Assembly: GCA_964622625.1 (NCBI GenBank)
Contig: CAZUUQ010000003.1
Location: forward strand, 16,427 to 80,426
DNA length: 64,000 bases
Direction: 5' to 3'
Source of the DNA: CAZCWM01 sp964622625
GTDB lineage: Bacteria; Planctomycetota; Phycisphaerae; Phycisphaerales; Phycisphaeraceae
Under the pieces are notes generated by a model. The model was given only the letters and a program-made list of their open reading frames with translations. It did not search any database and was not told where the DNA came from. Below are positions 46,335 to 55,167 of this stretch, one piece after another. The translations under genes were made by a program, and so were the position numbers. Every line of letters begins with the position of its first letter. Position 1 is the first letter of the stretch.

Positions 46335-46976
46335 ATGGCCAACCTGATCACGCTCTTTCGGATCATCGCCGCCTTCTATGTGGCCATGGTGGTCGTGCAC
46401 GGTCCGCCGGCCCTGCAATGGGCCAACGCCCCGTTGCTGGTCATCATGGTGGCACTCGACGGTGTCGACGGCATGGTCGCGCGGGTGTGGGGCCAGACCT
46501 CACGCTTCGGCAGCGTCTTCGACGTCATGGCCGACCGCGTGACCGAAACACTCCTGTGGCTGACGCTGGCCTATGTGGATCTCGTCCCGGTGTCTGCTGC
46601 CATTCTGGTGCTGGGTCGGGACATGATCGTCGACGCCATCCGCTACCCGCGCATGGGCAAGAAAAACCGCGGGTTCGACGTGATGCACACCACCATGGGC
46701 CGCTGGCTGGTCGCCGGCCGATTCATGCGCGGCGCCTATGGCACGGCCAAGGCCGTCACCTTCGCCTTGCTGCTGGGGATTCAGCCGCTGATGGCGACGC
46801 AGCCGACGTGGTGGAGCGACGTATCGACATGGCTGATGCCGGTTGCCATGGCGCTGGTATGGCTGACGGTGATGATGTGCCTGGTCCGCGGCGTGCCGGT
46901 CATCTGTGAGTGGGCATGCATTCTCGGCCGGGCCGACCGCCTAAGGCACAACCGCGCGCGGCATCACAACGCGTGA
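46335..46976 (+). CDS. CDP-alcohol phosphatidyltransferase
   Basis: The 213-residue membrane protein carries the full catalytic signature D-G-x2-A-R-x8-G-x3-D-x3-D (DGMVARVWGQTSRFGSVFDVMAD). Such enzymes transfer a phosphatidyl group from CDP-diacylglycerol to an alcohol in phospholipid synthesis; the alcohol (glycerol phosphate, serine, inositol phosphate) cannot be told. GGGAG precedes the ATG by 9 nt. It is 57 bp after nuoH on the same strand. Confidence 0.88.
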   Translation: MANLITLFRIIAAFYVAMVVVHGPPALQWANAPLLVIMVALDGVDGMVARVWGQTSRFGSVFDVMADRVTETLLWLTLAYVDLVPVSAAILVLGRDMIVDAIRYPRMGKKNRGFDVMHTTMGRWLVAGRFMRGAYGTAKAVTFALLLGIQPLMATQPTWWSDVSTWLMPVAMALVWLTVMMCLVRGVPVICEWACILGRADRLRHNRARHHNA

Positions 46977-46994
46977 ACGTTCACCCTGCCGGCG

Positions 46995-47486
46995 TCACGA
47001 TCCGGCCACGCCGTCGGCAAACGGATCATATTCCAGCTTCAATGTCGGCACGGCGGCGGGGTCGAACGGCAGTGCCTGGCCGCGTGGGCGGCCGGGATCA
47101 AAGTATGTGTCAGGCAGATTGAGAATGCGGGCGATCGCTTCGCCGATGCCCGTCAGCAGCGCCTTGATGTTCACGCCACGGTAAACACCTGGCAGGCCGA
47201 CGAATTTCGACTGCGCCGACGCCCACACGGTGCGCACGCCGCGGGGATTGCCGCGACGCACGTGCTCAAGCGTCACCGCGCATTGAATCAGGCCCTGATA
47301 GAATCGCTTGCGCCGGCCGCCGGCCATGTGCCAGATATCCTCCCACACCTCGTGGGCCTCGAACCATTCGCCTTCGTTGAACAGTTCCATGCCCTCATGA
47401 AACAGACGCCGCTCCTTCTCGGCGGCCGAAGTGGTTGTCCCCTCACCGCGATCATCGCGCATGCTGTCCGTTTGTGCGTCGGTCAT
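46995..47486 (-). CDS. DUF309 domain protein
   Basis: From ATG 47486 the protein has 163 residues. The DUF309 core reads FHEGMELFNEGEWFEAHEVWEDIW, then RRKRFYQGLIQCAVTLEHVRRGNPRG. The HEVWE motif is invariant in this helical family, whose biochemical role is unknown (metal binding has been suggested from structures). Convergent with the phosphatidyltransferase gene, 18 bp apart. No clear Shine-Dalgarno site; the frame is open further upstream but overlaps the PEP-CTERM gene. Confidence 0.8.
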   Translation of the reverse strand: MTDAQTDSMRDDRGEGTTTSAAEKERRLFHEGMELFNEGEWFEAHEVWEDIWHMAGGRRKRFYQGLIQCAVTLEHVRRGNPRGVRTVWASAQSKFVGLPGVYRGVNIKALLTGIGEAIARILNLPDTYFDPGRPRGQALPFDPAAVPTLKLEYDPFADGVAGS

Positions 47487-47619
47487 GGCGCGATTGTAGG
47501 CGCCACCGCCATCACGCACATGCAAACCGAGCCCGCAACCATGTCGCTTGATCCGTCGCGCCCGGCATTGCGTGAATCGGCATCGCAGATGCCGGCTCGG
47601 GCGAGGGGGGAACCAGACG

Positions 47620-48777
47620 TCACGCCCCACGACGGAGCTGCGCTCTTTCGCAGGCACACGCGAGCAAGGCGGCGCCCAGCAGGCCCAGCGTCATCGGCTC
47701 GGGAATCACGTTCGGATGGCCGCCTGTCAGGGCGAGGATGAACGGGTTGATGTCCTCGACGTTCACGAGCCCGTCGCCGCTGAGGTCGCCGGCAGCGAAG
47801 CGGTCGACGTGGGGGAAGGCAGCGGTGAACGCGGCAGCATCGACCAGTGCCAGGATGAAGGGATTAATGTCCTCGGTATTCACCAGGGCGTCACCGTTGA
47901 GGTCGCCGCCCACCAGCGGCGGGGCGAGTTCCCAGCCGATGTCCGCCATGGCGGCCCAGTCGAGATCGGTCATGTGCTTGCGCGTGCCGACGGCCAACGC
48001 GGGCGTCATGGCCGCCTCCTGTGACCAACCCTGAAATGTGCTCGTCACGCTGTCCGCCCAGTGGCCGCCATCGGCCAGGGGTACCGGCGCGTTGCCGTGG
48101 GCCGCGACCGCTTCGGAACCCACGAAATACGAGCCGACGACCAGGCGATTCCACGACTCGGCAATGCCGATGCCCAGCAGATGAGCCAGTTGGTGCAGGG
48201 CAACGGAGTAGAAATCGCTGGTACCGGACGCGACGGCTGTGTGGCGATCCAGGTGCCAGCCGCTGCCGTCCCCGTCGAGGTCAAAAGTGATCGCGCCGCC
48301 CCAGGGGCCGAAGTCGGTCGCATTGGCTCCAACGGCATTGGTCTGGCCGCGGGTGTCGAGCAGTTCGAACCAGGGGGCGAACCCACTGGCGGCATATCCG
48401 CCGGAGCTTGCCTCGCCCAGCACGCCGGTGGGCAGATCGCGGGCGCCGATGAAGATCCACAGCGTGTCGGCCGGCACGCTCGGATTGGCCACCCATTGGC
48501 CGAGGCCATCCGTGTCGGGCCGATGAAAGTACATGCTCCAGGTGTTCTGGCCATTGGGCATTATGGCGGCAAGGCTGTCGGTGAGGCGGTGCTCGAACAC
48601 CCGGCCGGCGGCTTCGAGGGCTTCGATCGCCTGCGGGTTGGATGAAAAGAAGCCGACGGAGTCGAAGCGGTAATCGAAGGTGATGGTGACTGCCCGGGCA
48701 GGCGCAGCCGTTATGGCCACGAGCAGGCCAAGAGACAGGCAGAACGCGCTACTGAGCGGTGAACGTGTACGGGCCAT
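47620..48777 (-). CDS. PEP-CTERM protein with dockerin-like repeats and degenerate matrixin-type motif
   Basis: AAGGAGG 6 nt before ATG 48777 fixes the start; 385 residues. An N-terminal signal peptide (to about residue 29) is followed by an NF-like secreted domain. The segment H195-Q-L-A-H199-L-L-G-I-G-I205 aligns with the zinc-protease motif H-E-x-x-H-x-x-G-x-x-H, but Glu is Gln and the third His is Ile. Two dockerin-like EF-hand repeats follow (GDLNGDALVNTEDINPFILAL and GDLSGDGLVNVEDINPFILAL without the middle). The end is PEP-x-helix-Arg: PEPMTLGLLGAALLACAC then basic. It is probably exported and sorted by exosortase. Confidence 0.82.
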   Translation of the reverse strand: MARTRSPLSSAFCLSLGLLVAITAAPARAVTITFDYRFDSVGFFSSNPQAIEALEAAGRVFEHRLTDSLAAIMPNGQNTWSMYFHRPDTDGLGQWVANPSVPADTLWIFIGARDLPTGVLGEASSGGYAASGFAPWFELLDTRGQTNAVGANATDFGPWGGAITFDLDGDGSGWHLDRHTAVASGTSDFYSVALHQLAHLLGIGIAESWNRLVVGSYFVGSEAVAAHGNAPVPLADGGHWADSVTSTFQGWSQEAAMTPALAVGTRKHMTDLDWAAMADIGWELAPPLVGGDLNGDALVNTEDINPFILALVDAAAFTAAFPHVDRFAAGDLSGDGLVNVEDINPFILALTGGHPNVIPEPMTLGLLGAALLACACERAQLRRGA

Positions 48778-48824
48778 GGACAACCTCCTTGTTCCCTGAC
48801 CAAATGGGCTGAGGCCAACCACGT

Positions 48825-50318
48825 CTACGCGAGTCGGCGCTGCACCGTCGTGCCGTCGCGCGTGGTCTTGACGTCGTAGCCGGCTTCGATGAGCCGGGAT
48901 CGAATGACGTCAGCGGCGGCGTAGTCCTTGCGCGCCCGGGCGGCATCGATCTCAGCCGCCTGGGCCATCGCGTCCGTTTCGTCGAGGCCGCCAAGTTGCA
49001 CGGCCGACGGCTCTATGACGTTGAGCACGCTGTCGACCGCTCGCAGTGCGACCCGCGCCGCGGCCGCGTCCTGCGCATTCGCGGGTTTGACTTCGCCCAG
49101 CCAGGAGAACAGCGCTCCCAGCGCTCCGGCCATATTCAGGTCGTCGGCCAGTGTTTCGGCAAACGCCCTGACCATCGGATGCGTCGAGGCAACCGCTTCC
49201 GCACGGCCGGGACCGGCCTGCTTTTCAAACGCCCCGGCCGCCTCGCGCAGCCGCGCGACCGCGCGGGCCGAGTCCTCCAGCCCTTTGCGTGTGAAGTTGA
49301 GGTTTGAGCGGTAGTGGCCCTTGATCAGCTCGTAGCGGATCACTTTCGGGTCCACACCCTCCTCAATGAGCTGGCGCACGGTGAAAAAATTGCCCTTGCT
49401 CTTGGCCATCTTCTCACCCTCGACCATGAGGTAGCGGGCGTGCATCCAGAAACGGGCGAAGCGGGGCTTGCCCGAGGCGCCGCGGGACTGGGCGATCTCA
49501 CACTCGTGGTGCGGAAAAATGTTGTCTTCGCCGCCGGTGTGAATGTCGATCTCGTCGCACCCATGCACCGCAGCCGCCATGGCGGAGCATTCGATGTGCC
49601 AGCCGGGATAGCCCGCGCCCCACGGTCCGTCCCAGCGCATCAGGTGCGTGGCGTCGGGCTTCCACAGCAGGAAGTCGGCCGGATGACGCTTGACCGCCTG
49701 GTGCTCATCCAGCACCCGCCCGCCCGCCCCGCCGCGCAGCTTGTCGAGTGTGTTGCCCGAAAGGCGGCCGTAATCGGGAAAGCTCTCCACGCTGAAATAG
49801 ACCGCCCCGTCGGCCGCCTGGTAGGCGTGGCCGCGTTCTATGAGGCAGGCGATCATGTCCTGCATGTGCCGCACGTAAGCGGTGGCCCGCGGCATGTGTG
49901 ACGGATCGTCGTCGACAATCTTCATGCCCAGGGCGCGGGCGTCGTCGCGGAAGGCGCCCGTGTAGTAGTCGGCGATCTGGTATGGATCGTTGGGATCGTC
50001 CACGGGCGCGCGGCCAGACTTCTTGGCCTCCTTCAGACGCCGCGCAGCCGCCTGCATCTTGTCCTCGCCCCCGCCGTCGGCAAGCTGGTCGTCGGTCATG
50101 TGCCCCACGTCGGTGACGTTCATCACCTGCCGCACGTGGTAACCGGCCAGCTCCAGGAAGCGGCGCAGCACGTCGGCGAAGAGAAACGAGCGGAAGTTGC
50201 CGATGTGGGCGTAGTCATAGACCGTCGGCCCGCAGTTGTACATACGGACGACTGATGGCTCGAGCGGCTCAAACGACTCGACGCCGTGGCTCAGCGAGTT
50301 GTAGAAGCGAATGTTCAT
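48825..50318 (-). CDS. cysS: Cysteinyl-tRNA synthetase
   Basis: From ATG 50318 the protein has 497 residues, normal for class I CysRS. The HIGH motif appears as AHIGN (YDYAHIGNFRSF) and KMSKS as KMAKS (GEKMAKSKGN). Zinc ligands are C in YNCGPTVYD and the W-H-I-E-C and HHECE segments. It charges tRNA-Cys. It is followed 47 bp later by the PEP-CTERM gene, and the CNNM gene ends 86 bp upstream of its start. Confidence 0.96.
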   Translation of the reverse strand: MNIRFYNSLSHGVESFEPLEPSVVRMYNCGPTVYDYAHIGNFRSFLFADVLRRFLELAGYHVRQVMNVTDVGHMTDDQLADGGGEDKMQAAARRLKEAKKSGRAPVDDPNDPYQIADYYTGAFRDDARALGMKIVDDDPSHMPRATAYVRHMQDMIACLIERGHAYQAADGAVYFSVESFPDYGRLSGNTLDKLRGGAGGRVLDEHQAVKRHPADFLLWKPDATHLMRWDGPWGAGYPGWHIECSAMAAAVHGCDEIDIHTGGEDNIFPHHECEIAQSRGASGKPRFARFWMHARYLMVEGEKMAKSKGNFFTVRQLIEEGVDPKVIRYELIKGHYRSNLNFTRKGLEDSARAVARLREAAGAFEKQAGPGRAEAVASTHPMVRAFAETLADDLNMAGALGALFSWLGEVKPANAQDAAAARVALRAVDSVLNVIEPSAVQLGGLDETDAMAQAAEIDAARARKDYAAADVIRSRLIEAGYDVKTTRDGTTVQRRLA

Positions 50319-50403
50319 CGGTGTCGTGACCGCGCGGGGAGGTAACCCCCGACGCCGCGGGATTGGCGACAGTCTACTTGACGGCCTGCATTGCGGCACG
50401 TGA

Positions 50404-51759
50404 TCAGGACGCCTCGCGCGGCCGGCCGTTGCCCGCGCCGTTGCCGCCTCTTTCGTCGGCCGTCGGCAACTCGATGCGCACGCGGTTGACCTTCGTGCGC
50501 TCCGCTTCGATCACTGTCAGCCGGGCGTTGCCGTGCTCGACCGCCTCACCCACCGCGGGAATGTGCCCCAGCGTCGAGAACACGAACCCGCCGACTGTGT
50601 CATAGTCCTCGTCCTCCGGCAGCTTGAGGTGCAGGGCGTCGTTCACATCGTCCACGTGCATGCGGGCGTCGACTTCGGCTGTGTTGTCATCAATCCAACG
50701 CAGTTCCGGCGTTTCGGGTTGCTCGTACTCGTCCTGGATGTCGCCAACCAACTCCTCGATCACGTCCTCGATGGTGACGATGCCGGCCGTGCCGCCGTAT
50801 TCGTCGAGCACAATGGCAATGTGCACGTGCCGAGCCTTGAACTCCGCCAGCAGGGCCTGCACTGGCTTGGTCTCCGGCGTCAGCAGCGCTTCGCGCAGAA
50901 GGCGGCGCAGGTTGAAACCGGCGCCGGCGCGGGCATCGGCGGGCACGGACTGGCCCACAAAGCGGATCAGGTCTTTGGCGTATAGCACGCCCACGATGTG
51001 GTCGATCGTACCCTCATACACCGGGTAGCGGCTGAAACCCTTGTCGATGATCGTCTCACGGATCTGCTCGAGCGTGGCGTCCACCTCGATGCCGATCACG
51101 TCGGTTCGCGGCGTCATGATCTCGCCGGTGGTGATCGAGCCGAACTCCACCGCCGCCTCGATCAGCCGCCGCTGGACGTCGTTGAAGCGACCCTCGGTGT
51201 CGCGCTCATCGACGATGCTGAGCATCTCCTCGGTCAGCTCGTCCTCCTCATCGGTCTGCTCGGCATCGATGCCGGAGATGCGCCGCACCAGGGGATCGAA
51301 CAGGTGCATCAGCTTCGCAAACGGCCCAAGCAGACGCGTGACGAACATCAGCACCGGCAGCGAAGCGGCGATCAGGCGTTCGGGCTGATAGCGGGCCCAG
51401 CTGACGGGGATCGCCACGCTGAATATGCTCACCAGCACACCGGCCCCGAAGAAGGCTCCGGTGTACACCCACACGATCGGCCACTGCCTCACATACCCCA
51501 GCGGGCCGTAGTGACGCTGAGCATACAGCAGCACCATCAGCAGCACGACCAGATTGAGTATCGTCCGCAGCGCTGCCGTCAGCAGTTGCAGGTCGGCATG
51601 CCGCTGCTGGTAAAGTTCGAGTTGGTCGCTGCGTCCGGCGGCCTCGAGCAGATCCGCCAGCTTCGGCCGACTCAGCACCTTCAGTGCCTGGCTGCAGGCT
51701 GCGAAATAACAGCTCATCACACACGCCGCCAGCGCCACCCACAAAGCAGGATCGCTCAC
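50404..51759 (-). CDS. CNNM/CorC-type protein (membrane DUF21 + CBS pair + CorC_HlyC)
   Basis: GTG 51759 with GAGG 8 nt upstream gives 451 residues; a GTG at 51810 in frame is an alternative. The N-terminal about 165 residues carry about three to four membrane helices (CNNM-type domain). Two CBS domains follow (PRTDVIGIEVDATLEQIRETII; KPVQALLAEF), with IVLDEYGGTAGIVTIEDVIEELVGDIQDEYE, the diagnostic stretch. A transporter-associated CorC_HlyC domain closes it (VDARMHVDDVNDAL, DTVGGFVF). Likely magnesium/cobalt homeostasis. It follows ybeY, a common genome neighbour. Confidence 0.88.
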   Translation of the reverse strand: MSDPALWVALAACVMSCYFAACSQALKVLSRPKLADLLEAAGRSDQLELYQQRHADLQLLTAALRTILNLVVLLMVLLYAQRHYGPLGYVRQWPIVWVYTGAFFGAGVLVSIFSVAIPVSWARYQPERLIAASLPVLMFVTRLLGPFAKLMHLFDPLVRRISGIDAEQTDEEDELTEEMLSIVDERDTEGRFNDVQRRLIEAAVEFGSITTGEIMTPRTDVIGIEVDATLEQIRETIIDKGFSRYPVYEGTIDHIVGVLYAKDLIRFVGQSVPADARAGAGFNLRRLLREALLTPETKPVQALLAEFKARHVHIAIVLDEYGGTAGIVTIEDVIEELVGDIQDEYEQPETPELRWIDDNTAEVDARMHVDDVNDALHLKLPEDEDYDTVGGFVFSTLGHIPAVGEAVEHGNARLTVIEAERTKVNRVRIELPTADERGGNGAGNGRPREAS

Positions 51760-51846
51760 TTTCGTCGCCTCGTCCCGGACCGACGTCGGTCGCCGCCGAC
51801 TGACAAGCACCCGCCGCGCGCCGGGCCGCGCGCCGGGGTTATGAAA

Positions 51847-52341
51847 TTACGCCACATCCTCGTCATCATCGTGGTGATACACCGCCGGCAGACCCAAGCT
51901 CTCCAGCAGCTCGTCCTCGCGCCGGTGCATGGCCGCCGCGGCCTCCGGCTCGTGATCATCGTAGCCGGCCAGGTGCAGCAGCCCGTGTATCGCGTACAGC
52001 AGCAACTCCTGACGCGTCTCGTGCCCCAGCCGCGCCGCCTGGCGGGCTGCTTCATCCACACACAGCACCAGCTCCGCCTCCAGCGGCACCGCAAACGGGG
52101 CTTCACCTTCCATATCTGCCGGCTCGCGCAGGTCGAAGGTCAGCACGTCCGTGGTACCCGGCGTCTGCTTGTATCGCTGATGCAGCTCCGCCATCTGTTC
52201 GTCACCGACCAGCGCGACACTCAGGTTCGCCGCCGACCAGCCCAGCGTCCGCACCACAGCGGTCAACAGCGGCAAGGCCCACCCGTCAAATGGCGGCGTG
52301 CAGTTTCCGGCCTCGAACGTCAACTCGATATCGACGCCCAT
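51847..52341 (-). CDS. ybeY: Endoribonuclease YbeY (rRNA maturation)
   Basis: From ATG 52341 the protein has 164 residues; the frame is open much further upstream but that part has no family resemblance. The zinc site is HGLLHLAGYDDH, matching H-G-x-L-H-L-x-G-Y-D-H except for one extra Asp before the last His. TTDVLTFDL is also typical. YbeY matures the 3' end of 16S rRNA and serves in ribosome quality control. The acidic tail HHDDDEDVA is unusual. Confidence 0.9.
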   Translation of the reverse strand: MGVDIELTFEAGNCTPPFDGWALPLLTAVVRTLGWSAANLSVALVGDEQMAELHQRYKQTPGTTDVLTFDLREPADMEGEAPFAVPLEAELVLCVDEAARQAARLGHETRQELLLYAIHGLLHLAGYDDHEPEAAAAMHRREDELLESLGLPAVYHHDDDEDVA

Positions 52342-52583
52342 GGATCCGCCTGATCCTTCGGCGGGCGGGTCATCGGCTTCCATGCCGGCACCGTCGGGCG
52401 CATCCACGTGGTCGGCCGTCGTGTAATGGCAGGTGAACTGGTCCAAGCTTGCGCACACCGTTGACTGCAACTGTCGCCCCCGAAAACACCGCCGGCAAGC
52501 CCACTTGCGAGCATAGACAGTGTATGGCCGCCGGGCGAATCGGCCAAACCGAACCGCCTGCCCCCTCCTGGCCCCCCGCCCAG

Positions 52584-53036
52584 TCACGGGCTTTGCCGAT
52601 GCTCCTGCGGCAAGCCGATCGGCCGGCCGCAATCCCGGCGTTTGACCATGGTCACGCATCGGCCGTGGTCCGAATAGCGCACCTGCGTCATGTACTGCCG
52701 CATCAGCATGACACCCCGACCACAAGGACGCGACAAATTCTCTTCGACCGTCGGGTCCGGCACCGCGTCGGGGTCGAAGCCCGGCCCCTCGTCCGACACT
52801 GAAATCGTCACCTGTTCGTCGGTGATCCGCCATTCGAACGTGACGTGCTTCGCCGGGTCGCCCGCGTTGCCGTGGCGCATCGCGTTGCAGGCCGCCTCGT
52901 CCAGCGCCAGGCGGATGGCGAACTGGGACTTCGCATCGTAATCGCAGGCCTGCACCTGCTGCAAAATACGGTTTTGCGCCGCCGCGACCGCCGCCGGCTC
53001 ACTGGCCACCCTGAGTTTGCCGGACGACCGAACCAT
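52584..53036 (-). CDS. RsbW-type anti-sigma/serine kinase ATPase
   Basis: The 150-residue protein is a GHKL ATPase of the RsbW/SpoIIAB type. The N-box is LALDEAACNAMRHGN, and the G1 and G2 boxes are DEGPGFDPD and GRGVMLMRQYM. It likely phosphorylates the STAS partner encoded just upstream in a partner-switching system. ATG 53036 is used, but TTG 53039 directly before it sits at a better distance (9 nt) from GGAGG. A Cys/Arg/Gln-rich tail follows the domain. No sigma factor gene is adjacent. Confidence 0.87.
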   Translation of the reverse strand: MVRSSGKLRVASEPAAVAAAQNRILQQVQACDYDAKSQFAIRLALDEAACNAMRHGNAGDPAKHVTFEWRITDEQVTISVSDEGPGFDPDAVPDPTVEENLSRPCGRGVMLMRQYMTQVRYSDHGRCVTMVKRRDCGRPIGLPQEHRQSP

Positions 53037-53081
53037 CAATGCCGTCGACCTCCGTGGCCTGACGCGGCAACGGACGCGCCC

Positions 53082-53441
53082 CTATTTGAAACTGGCCTTC
53101 GCCGCGGCCGCATCATCATGGATCTGGAACAGCTTGTTGAGCTTGGTGATCGCAAAAACCTCGTAGATCTCAGGCTGGATACCCGCCAGCCGCAGTTGCC
53201 CGCCCTTCTTGCGAATTCGGTTGTTGATGTTGATCAGCGCGCCAAGCGCCGCCGACGACAGATGCTCGACACCCGTGAAGTCCAGCAGCAGCTTGGGACT
53301 CGTGGATTGATCGATCAGCAGGCCCACCTGCTCGGCGATCTCCTGAATCCTCGCCTCTTCAAGAATATTGCGATCCACGAACCGGACGCTGGTGATCGCG
53401 CCATCGCGTTTGACAACCAGGTGCGTGTCGGTCTGGGCCAT
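53082..53441 (-). CDS. STAS domain anti-sigma factor antagonist (RsbV type)
   Basis: From ATG 53441 (AGGAG 9 nt upstream) the protein has 119 residues. The phosphorylatable serine lies in DFTGVEHLSSAALGALI, the typical D-x-S-x-[VL]-x-S-S-x-x-L-x-x-L context. It is 45 bp upstream of the RsbW-like kinase gene, so the two form a partner-switching pair that releases a sigma factor or other target when the STAS protein is dephosphorylated. Divergent from the sulfatase gene. Confidence 0.88.
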   Translation of the reverse strand: MAQTDTHLVVKRDGAITSVRFVDRNILEEARIQEIAEQVGLLIDQSTSPKLLLDFTGVEHLSSAALGALININNRIRKKGGQLRLAGIQPEIYEVFAITKLNKLFQIHDDAAAAKASFK

Positions 53442-53574
53442 CGGCTGGGACTCCTGCGACTGGGCATCGGACTGTAGCACCTGATCGACAAAAGTGTCAA
53501 CCGACTGCAATCGCGGAAAGGCGGGCGAACCGCTAAACTGAAATGCCTCCCGGAGGTACGAGACGGAAAGGCGG

Positions 53575-55080
53575 ATGGCCGTGAAAGTCGTGATGGTGAT
53601 GTTCGACACGCTCAACCGACACATGCTGCCCTGCTATGGCAGCGATCTGGCCCACGCGCCCAACTTCCAGCGACTGGCGCAGCGCACCGTCACCTTCGAC
53701 CGCTCCTACGTCTGCTCCATGCCCTGCATGCCGGCGCGGCGGGAGCTGCACACGGCCCGGCCTAATTTTCTGCACCGCTCCTGGGGCCCGCTTGAACCAT
53801 TCGACGACTCCATGCCCCGCATGCTCAGTGAGCGCGGCGTCTACAGCCACCTCATAACCGACCACTACCACTACTTCGAGGACGGCGGCTGCACGTATCA
53901 CACTCCCTACTCGACGTGGGAATTCTTCCGCGGCCAGGAGGGTGATCCGTGGATCGGCCAGGTCGCCGACCCGCCCATGCCTGAAGCGGTCGCCGCCGAG
54001 CAGCGCACCAGAAGTCCGAAATGGCGACAGGACTTCATCAACCGCCAGTTCATGGACGGCCGCGAGGACCGACAACCCCAGGCCATGACCATGAACGCCG
54101 GCCTCAAGTTCATCCGACGCAACGCCGCTCAGGACAACTGGTTTCTTCAGATTGAAACTTTCGATCCCCACGAACCCTTCCACACCCAGCAGAAATACAA
54201 GGATCTCTACAAGCACGACTACAAGGGCAGACACTTCGACTGGCCGCCCTACCGCGAGGTGCGCGAGACGCCCGAGGAGATCGACCACTGCCGCCGCGAA
54301 TATCTCGCCCTGCTGAGCATGTGTGACCACTACATGGGGCAGGTGCTCGACACGATGGACGAACTGAATCTGTGGGACGACACCATGCTCATCGTCTGCA
54401 CGGATCACGGTTTTCTGCTGGGCGAGCATGACTGCTGGGCCAAGTGCTGGATGCCCTTCTATGAGGAAATCAGCCACACGCCCTTCTTCGTGTGGGATCC
54501 CCGCTGTCGCAAACAGGACGAGCGCCGCCAGGCCCTGGTTCAGCCCATGCTCGACATCGGCCCGACGGTGCTGGACGTCTTCGGTATCGAGCCGACCAAA
54601 GACATGCTCGGCCGCAACCTGCGCCACACCATCGACCACGACGCCCCCGTGCGCGAGGCGGCCATCTTCGGCATCCATGGCGGTCACGTGAACGTTACCG
54701 ACGGGCGCTACGTCTACATGCGAGGCCCGGCTAGCGAAGAGAACGGTCCGGTCTGTCAATACACCCTCATGCCCACGCACATGCTGCGCATGTTCAGTCC
54801 CGACGAACTCAAACAGATCGAGATCGTCGGCCCGCTGCCCTTCACCAAAACCGCCCAGGTGATGCGCATCGCCAACAACCGCCCCTGGGCGGGCCGACGC
54901 AGCAAGCGCCTGGACACCATGCTTTTCGACCTCCAGCACGATCCACGGCAGGTGAAGCCGATACAGAACGCGGACATCGAACAGGAGATGATCGACCACC
55001 TGGTACGGCTCATGACTGGAGCTGACGCCCCCGCCGAGCAATATCAGCGACTGGGACTGGAATCGTCCGTACACGCCTGA
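53575..55080 (+). CDS. Cytoplasmic sulfatase (formylglycine type)
   Basis: The 501-residue type I sulfatase has the formylglycine motif C51-M-P-A-R (C-x-P-x-R) in CSMPCMPARRE. A metal-binding Asp lies in FDTLNRHMLPCYG (D11), and FDPHEPFH and CTDHGFLLGEHDCWAK complete the pocket. No signal peptide is present, unlike most planctomycete sulfatases, so it may act inside the cell or hydrolyse phosphate/phosphonate esters (the family includes phosphonate monoester hydrolases). Maturation needs a formylglycine-generating enzyme or anSME, not encoded here. GTG 53581 is an alternative start. Confidence 0.88.
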   Translation: MAVKVVMVMFDTLNRHMLPCYGSDLAHAPNFQRLAQRTVTFDRSYVCSMPCMPARRELHTARPNFLHRSWGPLEPFDDSMPRMLSERGVYSHLITDHYHYFEDGGCTYHTPYSTWEFFRGQEGDPWIGQVADPPMPEAVAAEQRTRSPKWRQDFINRQFMDGREDRQPQAMTMNAGLKFIRRNAAQDNWFLQIETFDPHEPFHTQQKYKDLYKHDYKGRHFDWPPYREVRETPEEIDHCRREYLALLSMCDHYMGQVLDTMDELNLWDDTMLIVCTDHGFLLGEHDCWAKCWMPFYEEISHTPFFVWDPRCRKQDERRQALVQPMLDIGPTVLDVFGIEPTKDMLGRNLRHTIDHDAPVREAAIFGIHGGHVNVTDGRYVYMRGPASEENGPVCQYTLMPTHMLRMFSPDELKQIEIVGPLPFTKTAQVMRIANNRPWAGRRSKRLDTMLFDLQHDPRQVKPIQNADIEQEMIDHLVRLMTGADAPAEQYQRLGLESSVHA

Positions 55081-55167
55081 TACCGCAGCGTGAAACACCA
55101 TGGCTGGATCGGCGGGCGCGCGGTACACTCGCGTGCCGTCCGGCACCGTTCGCAGGGAGGCGCGGTC

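Noticed and set aside
44921..46909. 662-codon frame overlapping nuoH and the phosphatidyltransferase gene
   Set aside because: Its Arg/Gly/Pro-rich translation spans two real genes in another frame, and both real genes have perfect family motifs.
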